Shown here one piece after another: positions 23,640 to 35,289 of a stretch of 64,000 bases of DNA. The first letter of the stretch is position 1; each line of letters starts with the position of its first letter. The notes below the pieces were generated by a model. It saw only the letters and a program-made list of their open reading frames with translations. It was not told the origin of the DNA and made no database searches. The position numbers were made by a program, and so were the translations under genes. The DNA is from Dolomedes plantarius (taxonomy: Eukaryota > Arthropoda > Arachnida > Araneae > Dolomedidae). The stretch lies in the NCBI GenBank assembly GCA_907164885.2, contig OU015498.1, positions 89,014,142 to 89,078,141 of the forward strand. Direction: 5' to 3'.

Positions 23640-24439
23640 CTCACTCCCCTTTTCCGTTAAAAAAAAATCTCGATTTCAAATTTGATACTGTTTTTGGACG
23701 ATTCATTTTCATTGTAAGATCTGAAACAGAGCAAAACAAAACGAAAAAAATAGCTTTTTTGCCTACTTTTCTGCTTTAGGGATATTCACATTGTGAAATT
23801 CCCCACTTATCCCTACGGCGGGATTAATGGCTTGGAGTCGGTGGCGTGGTCGAAGTACACAAAAGCATCGCAGATAAATGCATGTATATTGCTTCTCAGT
23901 ACTGTTTTATGTTACACTAGAAAAGTGAGTAAATTGAGCATTCCACAAGTAACCGTGAGTGTGGATTGGATCCAGCATTTAAAAAAAAAATGTGTATCTC
24001 TATGATTTTCAATCGTCTGTGGAATGTTTCTCGACAATAAGCGTTTTGACAGTGAATCGTTCTTCGAAGAGAATGAATCATCTGGAATTCTATTTCACTT
24101 TTTAATTCCTTTATATGAAGTAAGGTTTTCTAATATTTTTATCGTAACGGCATAAACTAATTTTATGTCAAGATTGCCTTGTATCTAATTGGATAATTTT
24201 ATTGAAAGATATTTTGAGTGATATATGTAATAGAAAGTTCAAACTCTGTTTTTATTGAAGAATCTTAAACTATGAGTAGATATGTGTAACTATGTACTTT
24301 ATTAATTATTGAATGTTCCTTATTATGAAATATCTGCAGGGTGAAATTGAAACCATTTTTTTACCGCACTGTACTCTCATTAATCACGGAATTAATTCTT
24401 CTTAGGTTCTAGCTATTTTTATGAAGTGAGAAGGCAGTA
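23640..24439. other. Duplicated far-upstream flank of gene C
   Basis: It aligns with the flanks of A (from 3000) and B (from 14060): CTGCTTTAGGGAT, TTCCCCACTTATCCCTAC, GGATTAATGGCTTGGAGTC and GTGGCGTGGTCGAAG. The flank is shorter than in A, with about 1.7 kb from the start of homology to the ATG. No supported ORF. Confidence 0.6.
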
Positions 24440-25363
24440 CAGGATTTTTCAAATACAGTATAATATCTCCTGCATATTTTTTTTACTGGTGAAAGGAGAC
24501 GTCTGTCTAAAATTAATTTCAAAAATAAAAAGAAAGAGTAAAGCTTATACGAAATTAGCAAAAAAATTGATATTTAATATTGTGATTGCATATGCAATGA
24601 ACTATTAATAAGTCAGCCAATGGTTATAAAAGAAAAGAAAATTAATGAGAAATGTGAATATCAGTATACCTAACATTAAGGACTGAAATTTTAAAGAGCA
24701 GTAAACATCTGCAAATATAATGTGTGTCGACTCTTTACCGGCATAATCAATCATCTGAACGTTTATATCAAAATTACTACGCCGTTTTCGGACTTTTAGA
24801 AGGGCTCAGATATAAAAACTTTCAACGAATTTTAGAGTAATCCATGTAGATCATATGCAGGCAGAATATTAAATTCGGTTGGTCTTGTGGATTTTTCAAG
24901 TACAGCATAATATCTGTTAATTTTCTTTTGCTGATGAAAAGAGACGTCTGCTTAAAATTCCTTTGAATAATAGAAGAGGGAGTTAAGTGCATACCGAGTA
25001 GCTAAAATTTTAATACAAAATATCGTAATTAATTGAATATTTATATTGAATAAACTATTGATAATCCAGAAAATATTTTTTGAGGAGAAGAAAATTGGTC
25101 AAGAATAAGAAATGTGAACATTATTATATCAATGAGCCAATTTTTAACGGCTGAAAATTTTAAAGACCAATAATTATTTGCGAATATTATGTGTGGTGAC
25201 TATTTATCGGCAAAATCAATCATCTGAACCTTTTTATCAATATTTTTCTATGTTTATGTGACAGTTTTTATTTTTAACGAATTTTAGAGTATTGCTTGTG
25301 CACCATATGCGGACAGAATATTAAATTTGGTTGCATTTGCGGATTTAAAAATTGACGGTAAAA
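24440..25363 (+). repeat. Two tandem ~445-bp promoter-proximal repeats of gene C
   Basis: Landmarks GGTGAAAGGAGACG at 24488 and GATGAAAAGAGACG at 24933 (spacing about 445). The last unit ends in TTTGGTTGCATTTGCGGAT, followed by the ATG at 25364. It is positionally identical to the repeats before A and B. Confidence 0.7.
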
Positions 25364-26148
25364 ATGACAGCGCTTAATCCTGGTCAGAATTGTGAGAGGT
25401 ATATAGTGACAGCAAGTCTTCTCTTAATTAGCGCTTTCACGGGCATTTTACATGTCACGAATTACTTAGACACCAAAACATTATTGGCCCTGGTAGCAAA
25501 TGACACTAGCTCGATGTGCGGTTATTCAAAAGGGAATGCATTCAAAGTGTCTCTTTCATATATAATTTATACCCTTGTCATGATCCTGTGCGTGTATGTG
25601 ATCGTGAGCATTCACTGTATGCACAAGGCTGAACGACAATCCTATATGAGGAAATTTAATCACATTGACACAGAATTAGTGGAAACGTATAAACGGACCA
25701 AAAGAATGTCCAACTCTTTATTGATTGGCCGAGTTTACATAGTTGAGGCAATTGCAGGGGATGAGAAAGTATCAATTCTTAAGAATAGGTCTATTTTAGC
25801 AGGTCTTGGACATCCGAATCTGATCACGACGCCGGGGCCAGTTGGTGCATTTTCTTTGACCCTCAGAGAATATCGTGATTTTTACCCTTGTATAAAAGTT
25901 GAAGGTAATTTGTCGCCTCCCCATTTCACGCAAATGGCCATGATCATGAGAGACGTGTTGAGAGCTGTCCAATACTTGCATGCCAATCACATCTACCATT
26001 TGGACTTGCAGCTGAGGAATATATCACTTTGCTGGCCCTTTCAGAATGCGAGGGTATGCATTGCGAAAGTAGGAGGTTTCGCCTTTGCGAAGCGTCTGGA
26101 GGACGGCAAAGTTTCGTTCAGAAAAACGGGGCTGAAAAGTTTTAGAAG
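25364..26148 (+). CDS. Gene C exon 1: two-TM membrane anchor and pseudokinase N-part
   Basis: Exon 1 of 2; the joined product is 421 aa. I chose the ATG at 25364 (MTALNPGQNC), in the AAAAATGA context shared with A and B, rather than the upstream TTG. Membrane segments lie at about residues 13-33 and 63-83. The loop has N46-D-T (sequon) and Cys52. The following YMRKFNHI matches MRRFNHI of gene A. The VAIK position reads YIVEA (Glu instead of Lys), HPNLI is at 150-154, HLDLQ at 212-216 with N219, and the DFG position is G238-F-A. So Lys, helix-C Glu and DFG Asp are all lost while the HxD Asp stays. The donor AAG|GTAAGA (26148/26149) is a strong phase 2 site. Confidence 0.8.
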
Positions 26149-26279
26149 GTAAGATGCATTTCTTGCTCTTTTTTTGTTTTCAGTAGAGTTTGACGATAAG
26201 AGATGAAGCGATTTACTGTTCAAAAGAAATTTGTAAGATTGTGGAACAGTTATCATAGAACTACCTTTCTCTTTCTCTG

Positions 26280-26679
26280 TTAAGGCTGCTGTGTACTAAC
26301 CCTATCGGATTCGCTCACCTCAGTGTTAACTAATGGAGAAAATTTGTCTTCTATTTACAGGTACATAATGCTGGTAATCTAATAAAAATGGCATTTTTAG
26401 ATAGCCTGAAATCTTCTGCACCTTGCAACAGGATTCATTTTGTAAATTTCGTCCACGAAAAGAATTTATGAGCGTTTAAAACACGTTGTAACAGATTTTT
26501 ACCCCGAATAATTTAAATTCTAAAATATTATTTGTAATTTTTTAAACGAAAAATGCCCTTAATTTCTCTCTATTACGGTGCGGAATTAAAAAAAAATCTT
26601 TCAATCCAAGGACACATTTTCTCCATAGGTTAACATTGAGGTGAGTGAAATCAATAGGGTTAGTACACTTGAGCCTTAA
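26280..26679. mobile_element. TTAA-MITE family, copy 2
   Basis: It begins TTAAGGCTGCTGTG, ends GAGCCTTAA, and has the family interior (GATAGCCTGAAATC and CCTTGCAACAGG). It lies 131 bp inside intron C; introns A and B have no copy there. Confidence 0.8.
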
Positions 26680-28183
26680 TTTAAGTGTTCCCCACTGGCG
26701 GATGAAGCATTTGGAGACCCCCAAGCGCGATCTAGTTTTGAGGCTCCTTTGTTCTAAATATTGTTAATAAATATTATTTGTTACTTAGGATATTTTCTCA
26801 CGCTCGCAAAGGAAATTTTATTAGTCAGTTAGTAGGTGGTCAAAACTTGAACTCCGCCGTTTGCCGTTCGATGAACGGCTAATTGTCTAGACGAGGAAGG
26901 TATCTTCACCTGAATTTCGCAGAATGAATCTCTTGTTGAAACTGGATCCGCCACTGATGTTTCCACGGGTTCTGAATATTTTGAAACAGTTTTTGAGTTT
27001 TTTTCCCAAACCCCTGAAAAATATTAGCCTTTGGCAAGACCTTATTGAAATTCTAAAATGATTTCTTACACGATGCGGAGTTATCGAGTTCTTTGAAATT
27101 TCCCTTGCAGGGAGAGAAAATATTTTTTTTATCGACAATATTTAGGGGAAATTTTTTACTTTCATTGTCACTAAAAGTCGTGGAATATTAATTGAAATAA
27201 TAGTACGTGTATTATGTCACTACCAATCATAATTAATTAATCTTTTGCTACCGAAGATATATGTTCACATTTAATAATTGATTTTGAAATTTTGTTTATA
27301 ATGTTCTTTGTTTTTTTCTTTAAAAAAATTGTCAGATATTATAACTTGAAAAGAAAGTATTCCCCCGATTCTAGCTGAAACATTTTCTTACGCGATATTT
27401 CTTTAGATAAATTGAAAGTGCAGGCAGAAATTAGATATATTTTAATATCGGATTATAATAGCTTTAGTAAAATAGTGATTTCTAGAAGAGAAAATAAAAA
27501 AAAAAAGGATTCAAAGATTTAAAATTCTAAGTTGAAATAAAACACTCCTGTCTAGGTTATTCGTACTTTTAAATCATTCCAGTATTTTAATCAGCGTATT
27601 TATCTAAGCTGTTAGCAGAAATGTTGGATTTTTAGTTTAGCATTTTTCATTTCAGCTGATTTTTGAGGTAGAATTTCAAAACTTAAGGTTAAAGGAAAAT
27701 TTTAAATTTTTTACTGAAAAATCAGTAAGAACCCTGTTTAATGGCTGATAATTGAATTTTAAACACTCAATATACATATATGTGGGTGTGTGTACGAGCG
27801 TGCTCGCGTGTGTTTTCGTAAAGTCTTTGGAACAAAATTATTAGTTTTAGCTGATTTTATGGTGAAAAAATCTGAGTAGAACGAAGTTTCGGAAATTTCT
27901 GGAAACTTTTAACGGAAAATGAGAGTGAACCTTCTAGTTAAAGATTTTGAACTGGGTAGTTCAAAATATCTGCACACTCAGATCTTTAAAAGTACGCTTA
28001 TAACTTCTACATGGATCTTTGTTAATTTTCTGTTTACAATCAAGGCAGGATTAGTATGATCTCAGCACCGGGTGTGAGAGACAGTCGTATGAGATTCGTG
28101 GGGATGAGGGAAGTGAGATTAAATAGCTGCTATTCCCATCTATAAGATGGATTATTTTAAGCTCTTCTTGACAAACATTAACT

Positions 28184-28290
28184 GGAGAACCCGAGGTAGC
28201 CTTTCGGTACTGAGAGTGTTCGGATCGAATACCGACAAGTGCCATTAAATACTTTCGTTTCTAGGCCGGATATAGGAACGTTAACCTTTA
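28184..28290 (+). mobile_element. Head of an (AAC)n-tailed SINE, interrupted
   Basis: The head has GAGGTAGCCTTTCGG and B-box-like GGATCGAATACC, then CTAGGCCGGATATAGGAACG, matching the 12306 copy up to just before its GTAGACTGG. The matching continuation appears at 29610. The simplest reading is one SINE split by later insertions. Confidence 0.6.
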
Positions 28291-28370
28291 GCTTACGGGG
28301 TCTATTTTTCCGATTCCCTCTTTAGAACTGGAAATTCCATACCCCTTTGTAAGAACAGCCATTAAGGGAG

Positions 28371-28372
<2 letters not shown>

Positions 28373-28412
<40 letters not shown>

Positions 28413-28413
28413 C
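28373..28413. repeat. (TA)n microsatellite
   Basis: About 20 perfect TA units. Similar runs in this window mark several transposon borders. Confidence 0.9.
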
Positions 28414-28849
28414 AATAGAAATAAACAAAAATTAAAATTCAAGCATAGACTGCTAAATCACTTTAACATAAAACATATCCTGCAAAGAAAACATTTTCAA
28501 TAGAGGATAGCGCAGAAGCTTCATATCCCCATAATGAAAAAAAAAATAAATAATCCAACAGAGATGGATAAAATTAATACGAATATAGACAAAAAACAAA
28601 CAGAAATGAAGCACTCTGGGCATCCACGCACCAACGGCAAGATTCTGTATAAGTGCCGGAACTGAACCACAAAACAGAGGTAACCGACAGGTCTCGTCAT
28701 CAGGGAGCCTAACCATATCAGTTACCTCAAGGGGAACTTTCTGAATAGGATGCAGGTAAGCCCAAAAGACATCCCAAGGCCCCGAGTCCCCCAAGGAAGC
28801 AATAAGTCAAAAAGAAAATGAAAAGACAAACACAAGTTTGTATTTCACC

Positions 28850-28939
28850 CAGTTCCGACGATCATATTACATCTATCGTTTTCCCGCATTTATCGTTCAG
28901 TTCAGTAGATCCCTTGAAAAACGATAAACCGAGATTCCA

Positions 28940-28942
<3 letters not shown>
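28850..28942. mobile_element. Truncated pogo-type MITE (CAGTGGAATCTCG family)
   Basis: The right end GAGATTCCACTG and the preceding TTTTCCCGCATTTATCGTTC match the complete copy at 31000-31172 in inverse orientation. The left end is missing. Confidence 0.6.
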
Positions 28943-28974
<32 letters not shown>

Positions 28975-28977
<3 letters not shown>

Positions 28978-29572
28978 TCGAACCTCCATATATCGGAGTA
29001 GCAAAATGCTAGAAAAAAATTCGATATATAGAAATTTCGATATATAGAATTGATCTTAGTTTTATCATAATTCTCCTAAAACATTAAAATTAAAGCTAAT
29101 TTTCGTATACGAATCTCCATTTCCAATTTATATGCGAATCACATTAAATGAAAGTTAACTTAAAAATGGATTAATGTGAAAGATTTATTGAGTACTATAT
29201 ACCTTTAAAAAAAACAATAATCCAGACAGTGGTTACAGTCATTACAGTTACATTCTTTTAAAAAAAACTACGAATATCTTGCTGAACAGCCAGTTTTGCG
29301 GAAAGTTCATCAAAGAAATGCTCGCATTTATTCAGTCCATTAAAAACTTTATCAGGGGTCCACGAAGTATTGTTTCAAACGCTAAAAATTGGGAGATTTT
29401 ATTCTAAAGTGGAACAAAATCTCCCAATATGTCGTGAAAAAAATTTCGATGTATAGAGATTTTTTCGATATATAGAAACAGTTTTTCTATGTAATGAACA
29501 TGGAGATTTGCTAAGAGTTCGATATATAGAAAATTTCGATATAGGGAAGTTCGATATATGGAGGTTCGACTG
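28975..29572. mobile_element. Pogo-type MITE with CAGTCGAACCTCC ends
   Basis: Terminal repeats CAGTCGAACCTCCATATAT and the complement at 29555-29572 are bordered by TA. The interior near both ends is rich in TTCGATATATAG repeats. Overlapping minus-strand ORFs here come from these repeats and are not genes. Confidence 0.75.
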
Positions 29573-29609
29573 TATATATATTCTTGGTCCCGTATTCTTG
29601 GGATACATG

Positions 29610-29836
29610 CTATCCGTAGAGCGGAAAGTCCTTCCATGAGGACAGGGAGTGGGGAACGTACGATGCCCCCAGATGTTACCCTTGGGAGTGCTCGGTCAAA
29701 ACTGTGGTGGTAGCTAGCCAAGTCGGACTCCTATACTTGTGGTACTATTATAAACCGGAGCCGCACTAGTCAGCCCGAAGCCTCTATGGACCTGGTCAGG
29801 GACTTCCGGCCAGGGTGCATTAGGAACAACAACAAC
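29610..29836 (+). mobile_element. Body and tail of an (AAC)n-tailed SINE
   Basis: It carries CCGTAGAGCGGAAAGTCC, GGTCAAAACTGTGGTGG and the tail AACAACAACAAC, parallel to 12420-12666. It probably continues the head at 28184-28290, with about 1.3 kb of younger insertions between. Confidence 0.7.
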
Positions 29837-30098
29837 ATTAAATACCTCACCATTTATCACCTTCATTTAATTTAAGGAAGAGCCATTCAGGAAAAAGGAA
29901 ACATAGACCATCTGCAGTGGTCAGGAATGGAGATTTTTGGAACTTTGAGGGAAAGCTGGGCTCTTAGTAGAAAGATCAAAAGTTTAAAAAAAAAGCGAAA
30001 AATTTTATTCGCAGAGTTTAGTTGAACACATCAATTATTTTTTTCAATCAGTTTGAAACAAATTAAAATTCAAACATAAAAGCGATTCTATAATAATA

Positions 30099-30634
<536 letters not shown>

Positions 30635-30860
30635 AAAGTTCGTCAACAGATGGCTCTGCTGACTATAAAACTATAAAACAATGTTTTTAAAATAACCTGC
30701 GTTTGCAGCAACAACGTGGCGCAGTCTGAGGACAGAATTCACAGACGCCCGTGCAAACATTTCAGTTTGAATGTTCTGACAAGCAGCGGTTATTTTGAAA
30801 ACATTGTTTTATAGTTTTTCCCAGTCAGCAGCGCCATCTGTTGACGAACTTTGTAACTAA
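30635..30860. mobile_element. Fold-back element with TTACAAAGTTCGTCAACAG ends
   Basis: The left end AGTTACAAAGTTCGTCAACA and right end TGTTGACGAACTTTGTAACT are inverted, as are the inner arms ACTATAAAACAATGTTTT and AAAACATTGTTTTATAGT. It is inserted into the CTAGCTGAATACCC repeat; the 59.8 kb copy shows the uninterrupted site. Confidence 0.7.
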
Positions 30861-30999
30861 TTTTGAAAATTAGTGAGAATAAATTCCCTGGTTACCTAAG
30901 CAGAATGCAGCAAACCGCACATTTCTATCGCCTTTCGTTTTTCTTTAATTGATTTTTCAAATCGTCGGTCATTTTTGGGACACCCGGTTTATATATATA

Positions 31000-31170
31000 C
31001 AGTGGAATCTCGATCTATCGTTTTCCAAGGGATCGATTGAAATGAACGATAAATGCGGGAAAACGATAGACGCGGAAACATAACAAAGCAATATGATCGT
31101 TGGGACTGGATAAAATGAACGACACATACGGAAAAATGATGGATCCGAAAACGATCGATCGAGATTCCAC

Positions 31171-31172
<2 letters not shown>
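31000..31172. mobile_element. Pogo-type MITE, CAGTGGAATCTCGATC family, complete copy
   Basis: Ends CAGTGGAATCTCGATC and GATCGAGATTCCACTG, with TA on the left and a TG/TA repeat on the right. Related copies are at 28850-28942 and 63205-63395. Confidence 0.75.

Positions 31173-31180
<8 letters not shown>

Positions 31181-31250
<70 letters not shown>
31181..31250. repeat. (TA)n microsatellite
   Basis: About 34 TA units after a short (GT)n. Two overlapping minus-strand ORFs of repeated I-Y residues arise from it and are not genes. Confidence 0.9.
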
Positions 31251-31253
<3 letters not shown>

Positions 31254-32312
31254 ACACACGGATTAGCCACAAAGCAAAAGGAAAATTGTGTGCCTTAGCA
31301 AAAGTAACAGGTTTTTAACTTCGTCTGATGGTAACATAATTCAAGCATGTCGAGAGCGAGTTCCAACATATGACTCATTGCACGTAGTTTATGACAGACA
31401 AAAGGGAAGCGGTAGTGAATAAGAAGAGGGAAGATTTTCTAGTTCAAGATGTAGCGTACTCTCAGAGATTATCTTAAAAATCGCATTTAGCTAACAGTAG
31501 TTCTACTTAGAACATAATAATCTCATTATTAATAAGATGCAACAAAGTTTACTTAGTGCACTGCAGAAAGTCACAATAATCTATGGTGACAATCTTAATG
31601 TAATATTTACGCCTGATCAAACGTTACAAGTAATTTTCGCATTGACCCATTAGAGTCGTACATTTAATAGTTCGTTGAGTCAGTCTCAAAACCTTGATTT
31701 CGTTTTGCACAGTTGGAGAAGAAAAAATAATGAGAGTGCAAGTGATGAGGAGGTAAAAGGATTTCTGGATGAAAATGTAACGTAGTTAAGGAGAAGCTTT
31801 TAAAAGCGTGTTTAGCTAAGAGTAATTTAATAGATATAGATTCCAGAAATGCGTTTTATAAGAAGGAATAATGAAATTTTCTTTGTGCACTTTATTGCAA
31901 ACTAAGTTAACATACAATTAATAAAGTGTTACAAGCAAAAATGTTTGTCCCCTTGAAATATTATTTTAGCTAAGATATAAAATTTATTCATAACATAATT
32001 TAATATAGATAAATATAGAAACTTTTTGCTTAAAATTTATAGGTTGATTAACTTATGAAATGCAGCCAAGACGATGAATTAAATCTAAAGAACAAGTGAA
32101 ATTAAAACTTATACGCTTAACCGCTGTCATGTGGCCTTTTATTTATTTCTATATACTTTGCATGAAAATAAAATTAAATGATTTTTTGTTAAGCTAATTT
32201 TAATTTCTAGAATACGTTATTCAGAATAGCATTTTTTTTCTCTTGACCCCTTAAAATGTATCAATTGTGCACAGCTGTAATTGAGATATATATATATATA
32301 TATATATATATA

Positions 32313-33237
32313 CAGGATGATTTTTTATAAACTGACACTACTGAGAGCCATCTGTAGCGCGATTTATCAGCCGCAATTCCACCAAAATTAATAGAGGGAC
32401 TAAGGACGACACGGGAAAGAGTTTCTGTGAAAAAACAAAATTAGTTCCAAAAGTCGCCGATAGGAGAAGATATGGCGCTTTTATTGTCGGCGCACCCGAT
32501 TGCATAAAAGGAAAGTAAAACATCAAAAGGCAAATTCACGACTATGTAGTCGACAACAGCGCCAGTATTTCGGGCTATAAAGATAAGGGGTGAATACCGA
32601 AAAAGTTGTAAGCAGACAAATGAATTACAAAGACATTTCACTGCAGCAACACTTAATGCAGCAAATTCACTTCTCCCTCTTTCAATGTGAGCACAGTCCT
32701 GGTGGACGACACATTGCATCCTGAACACTACGTTCTCAGCGGCCAAGCGTAACATGTCACCAGGAATGTTCATCAAAGTCCGGGATATGTTGTCCTTTAA
32801 AGGGCGCCAAGTTCAAGACTCCAACAAGATACATCTTAGACTGTAAATAACCAAACAGAAAGATGTCACATGGGTTAGGTCCGGGGAGCGAGGTGCCCAT
32901 GCAAATGGAAAAAAGCGACTGATGATCCTTTCTTCAATGTCTAAAGCGAAGGCGCAACAGATTCCGCACCGATATTTATAGCCCAAAATACTGGCGCTGC
33001 TGTCGACTACAGTCATGAATTTGCATTTTGATGTTTTACTTGCCTTTTATGCAAAATCTCGGGTGCGCCGACAACAACATGCGCCATATCATCCCCTATC
33101 GGCGACTTTTGGAACTTTTTTTTTTCTTTCACGGAAACTGTTTCCCATGTCATCTTTTGTCCTTCTATCAATTTTGGTGGTATTCCGGCCGATAGATCAC
33201 GCTACAGATGGATCTAAGTAGATGGAAAAAATCACCC

Positions 33238-33239
<2 letters not shown>
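32313..33239. mobile_element. Mariner-like element with ~270-bp inverted arms and transposase relics
   Basis: Ends CAGGATGATTTTTT and AAAAAATCACCCTG sit between two (TA)n runs. The outer about 270 bp (to about 32585 and from about 32975) are inverted repeats. Between and within them, the minus strand keeps mariner-type transposase C-terminal motifs: WAPRSPDLTHVTSF near 32900-32850 and NIPGDMLRLAAENVVFR, then HIERG near 32770-32680. Frames are broken, so it is inactive. It lies 87 bp before exon 2 of gene C, and the right (TA)n run at about 33241-33294 reaches almost to the acceptor. Confidence 0.75.
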
Positions 33240-33296
<57 letters not shown>

Positions 33297-33325
33297 CAGC
33301 AGTTAATATTGCATGAATTTTCCAG

Positions 33326-33806
33326 GCCTCCTGAATTTCCAGATGATGGCAAGCTTAAAGTGGATGCCGCCAAAATCGACACTTGGAGCATTGGTATAAT
33401 TACTTATGAACTATTTTCCAGGGGAGTGTTGACTGATTTTTCAGAATCGACTATACCGGCAACATCAAGTTTTGAGGAGCTCGCCAGCACCAGACATGTA
33501 ATGGAGCAAAAATATTTCTCTTCGATTATAGAATCGTCGTTGAATATTATAAGGGATATGGATCATTATTCGAAGTACAAGTTCGCTATTTCAATGTATG
33601 ACTTGGATTATGAAAGCTTCATAAAAGACTGCTGGGAATTTGTACGAGGACTCTTAGAGTTTGACCCCGTTAAAAGATTCAGTGTGGAAATGGCTCTCAA
33701 TGCACCTTTCATAACAAGAGTACGTGATGAGCCCGTAAAGAGAAAGCCTCGTGGAAAGTTGTTGACCAAGTGGATCGAACTAATATCAGCTTTGCGTAAA
33801 AACTGA
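33326..33806 (+). CDS. Gene C exon 2: pseudokinase C-lobe
   Basis: The acceptor TTTTCCAG|G (33325/33326) gives RR-PPEFPDDG across the junction. It is two residues shorter than A just after PPE. It keeps AAKIDTWSIGIITYELFS, the long F-G segment, MYDLDYESFIKDCWEFVR and LLEFDPVKRFS. The stop is TGA 33804-33806 after ISALRKN. The exon is very similar to A exon 2 in sequence and in the 3' UTR. The acceptor polypyrimidine tract is poor and partly displaced by a (TA)n run from the neighbouring transposon, so splicing efficiency could be reduced. Confidence 0.78.
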
Positions 33807-35289
33807 TTCACATATATTTCTACGTAAAGCGTCTTCGTTTTGTCTTGTCAAAGTGACAAAGGAACCTTTTTAGCTTACTAACTTTCGTTTTTTCTTAATT
33901 GAAATGAGTCCATTTTAAGCATTTTTGTTCACTAATAAATATTTTTTACCAATGAACATTGATCTAAATCCATTTTTCAGGGAATCAAAATGAACTCAAT
34001 TCATTCATTATCGTCCATTGATCTATTTAAAGAAATAAAATATATCCCGGTACTTTTGATGACCGCGATTTCTTCTTAAGTTTAAAGAAGTACATAAACA
34101 AGCAAATATACAATGACTTACTTTTGGAGTAGTGCATGAAAAGAAAGATCTTATTTGAGGATGACAAAATTCCAATTGCATGTGTTTTCTCTTTCTGTGT
34201 GTTAGGAAGCGATATTTTTTACTTCGACAGCTTAGTCGGACTCTAAAACTGGGGACCACAAAGCAGTGGGAAGATATCAAAAATTTTTTTCAATGGTATC
34301 TTTCCAGGACCGAAAATTTACGGCTGTTTAAGTAATATATTGTGAAAGAAAATTGTATGCGCATCTATTGTGTAGCTACGGTAGTTCAATAAATGTACAT
34401 ACCTTGCTATTTTCACTGTTTAAATACTGTGCATTAAAATCTCAGTGGGTTTTATATTGATTTTTCGTAAGATCACCATCTGTAATTGCAAAAAAAAAAA
34501 AAAAAAAAAAAGGGAATGAAATCAAATTTAGTTCAAATAAATATATTTAAATCACTAGATTCTTTAGAAGAGGATATTTATACCTTGATTGAGTTAGTTA
34601 TAGTTTAAAAAATTTAAGCATATTGCTATGGATCAACTGAACTTTGAAATCAACTGATTTTACTTAATTATCAATACTGTAGACATAAACTTGTTGCTAT
34701 ATTTAAATGAAAAACTTAGTATATGTCTTCTGACGGTAAGAAAAAACATTTTACTGTTTGTCTTACATAGTTATTCCAGAGCATGGCTATTCAATGAAAA
34801 GCTGTACGAGTTCGGCGCTCTTTCAAGTATACAACCGTGTATGTTATATACATTTACTGGTGTGAGGACATAATAAAACGCAAAAAATTGTAATTTAGTC
34901 TAAGAAGACTTAAAATCTATAAGCTAATTTACCATCTTGACTTTGTTTTTTGTAGTCATATTTGACTTTTATTTGACGTAATAAACTGAATGAACCCAGT
35001 GAATAACGCAGAAGCCAAAGAACAAAAATACTTTGGTGGTAATAAAAAAGGGGAAATACATGATACATGAACTTTTTAAATCTCTTAATTGTGTAATATA
35101 TATGAGCTTAAGATTTACGTGACTAAAACTTTTGACAAAACAATAATATTGGCAAATTTTGGATTGCCGTTTTTTTAAAGTAGAAACTATTTGAAAATCT
35201 GAATCAATACGTTTATAATACTTTATGGACAAGATCATTTTCATAAACTTTTGATGTGTTTGAAAGCATCAAAAATGCTTATTTTATAT
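33807..35289. other. 3' flank of gene C, no gene
   Basis: The first about 80 bp (TTTCTACGTAAAGCGTCTTCG) matches the flank of A (TTTCTATGTAAAGCGTCTTTA). A 22-bp A run lies at about 34491-34512. Nothing else was recognised. Confidence 0.5.

Noticed and set aside
25352..25363. Start of gene C at an upstream TTG
   Set aside because: The ATG at 25364 has the same AAAA context and alignment as the starts of A and B.
28453..28794. 113-codon minus-strand ORF in intron C
   Set aside because: No family recognised and the second half is low-complexity; mentioned in the intron entry but not called a gene.
30969..31270. Overlapping minus-strand ORFs made of I-Y repeats
   Set aside because: They translate a (TA)n microsatellite plus a pogo-type MITE; no gene signal.
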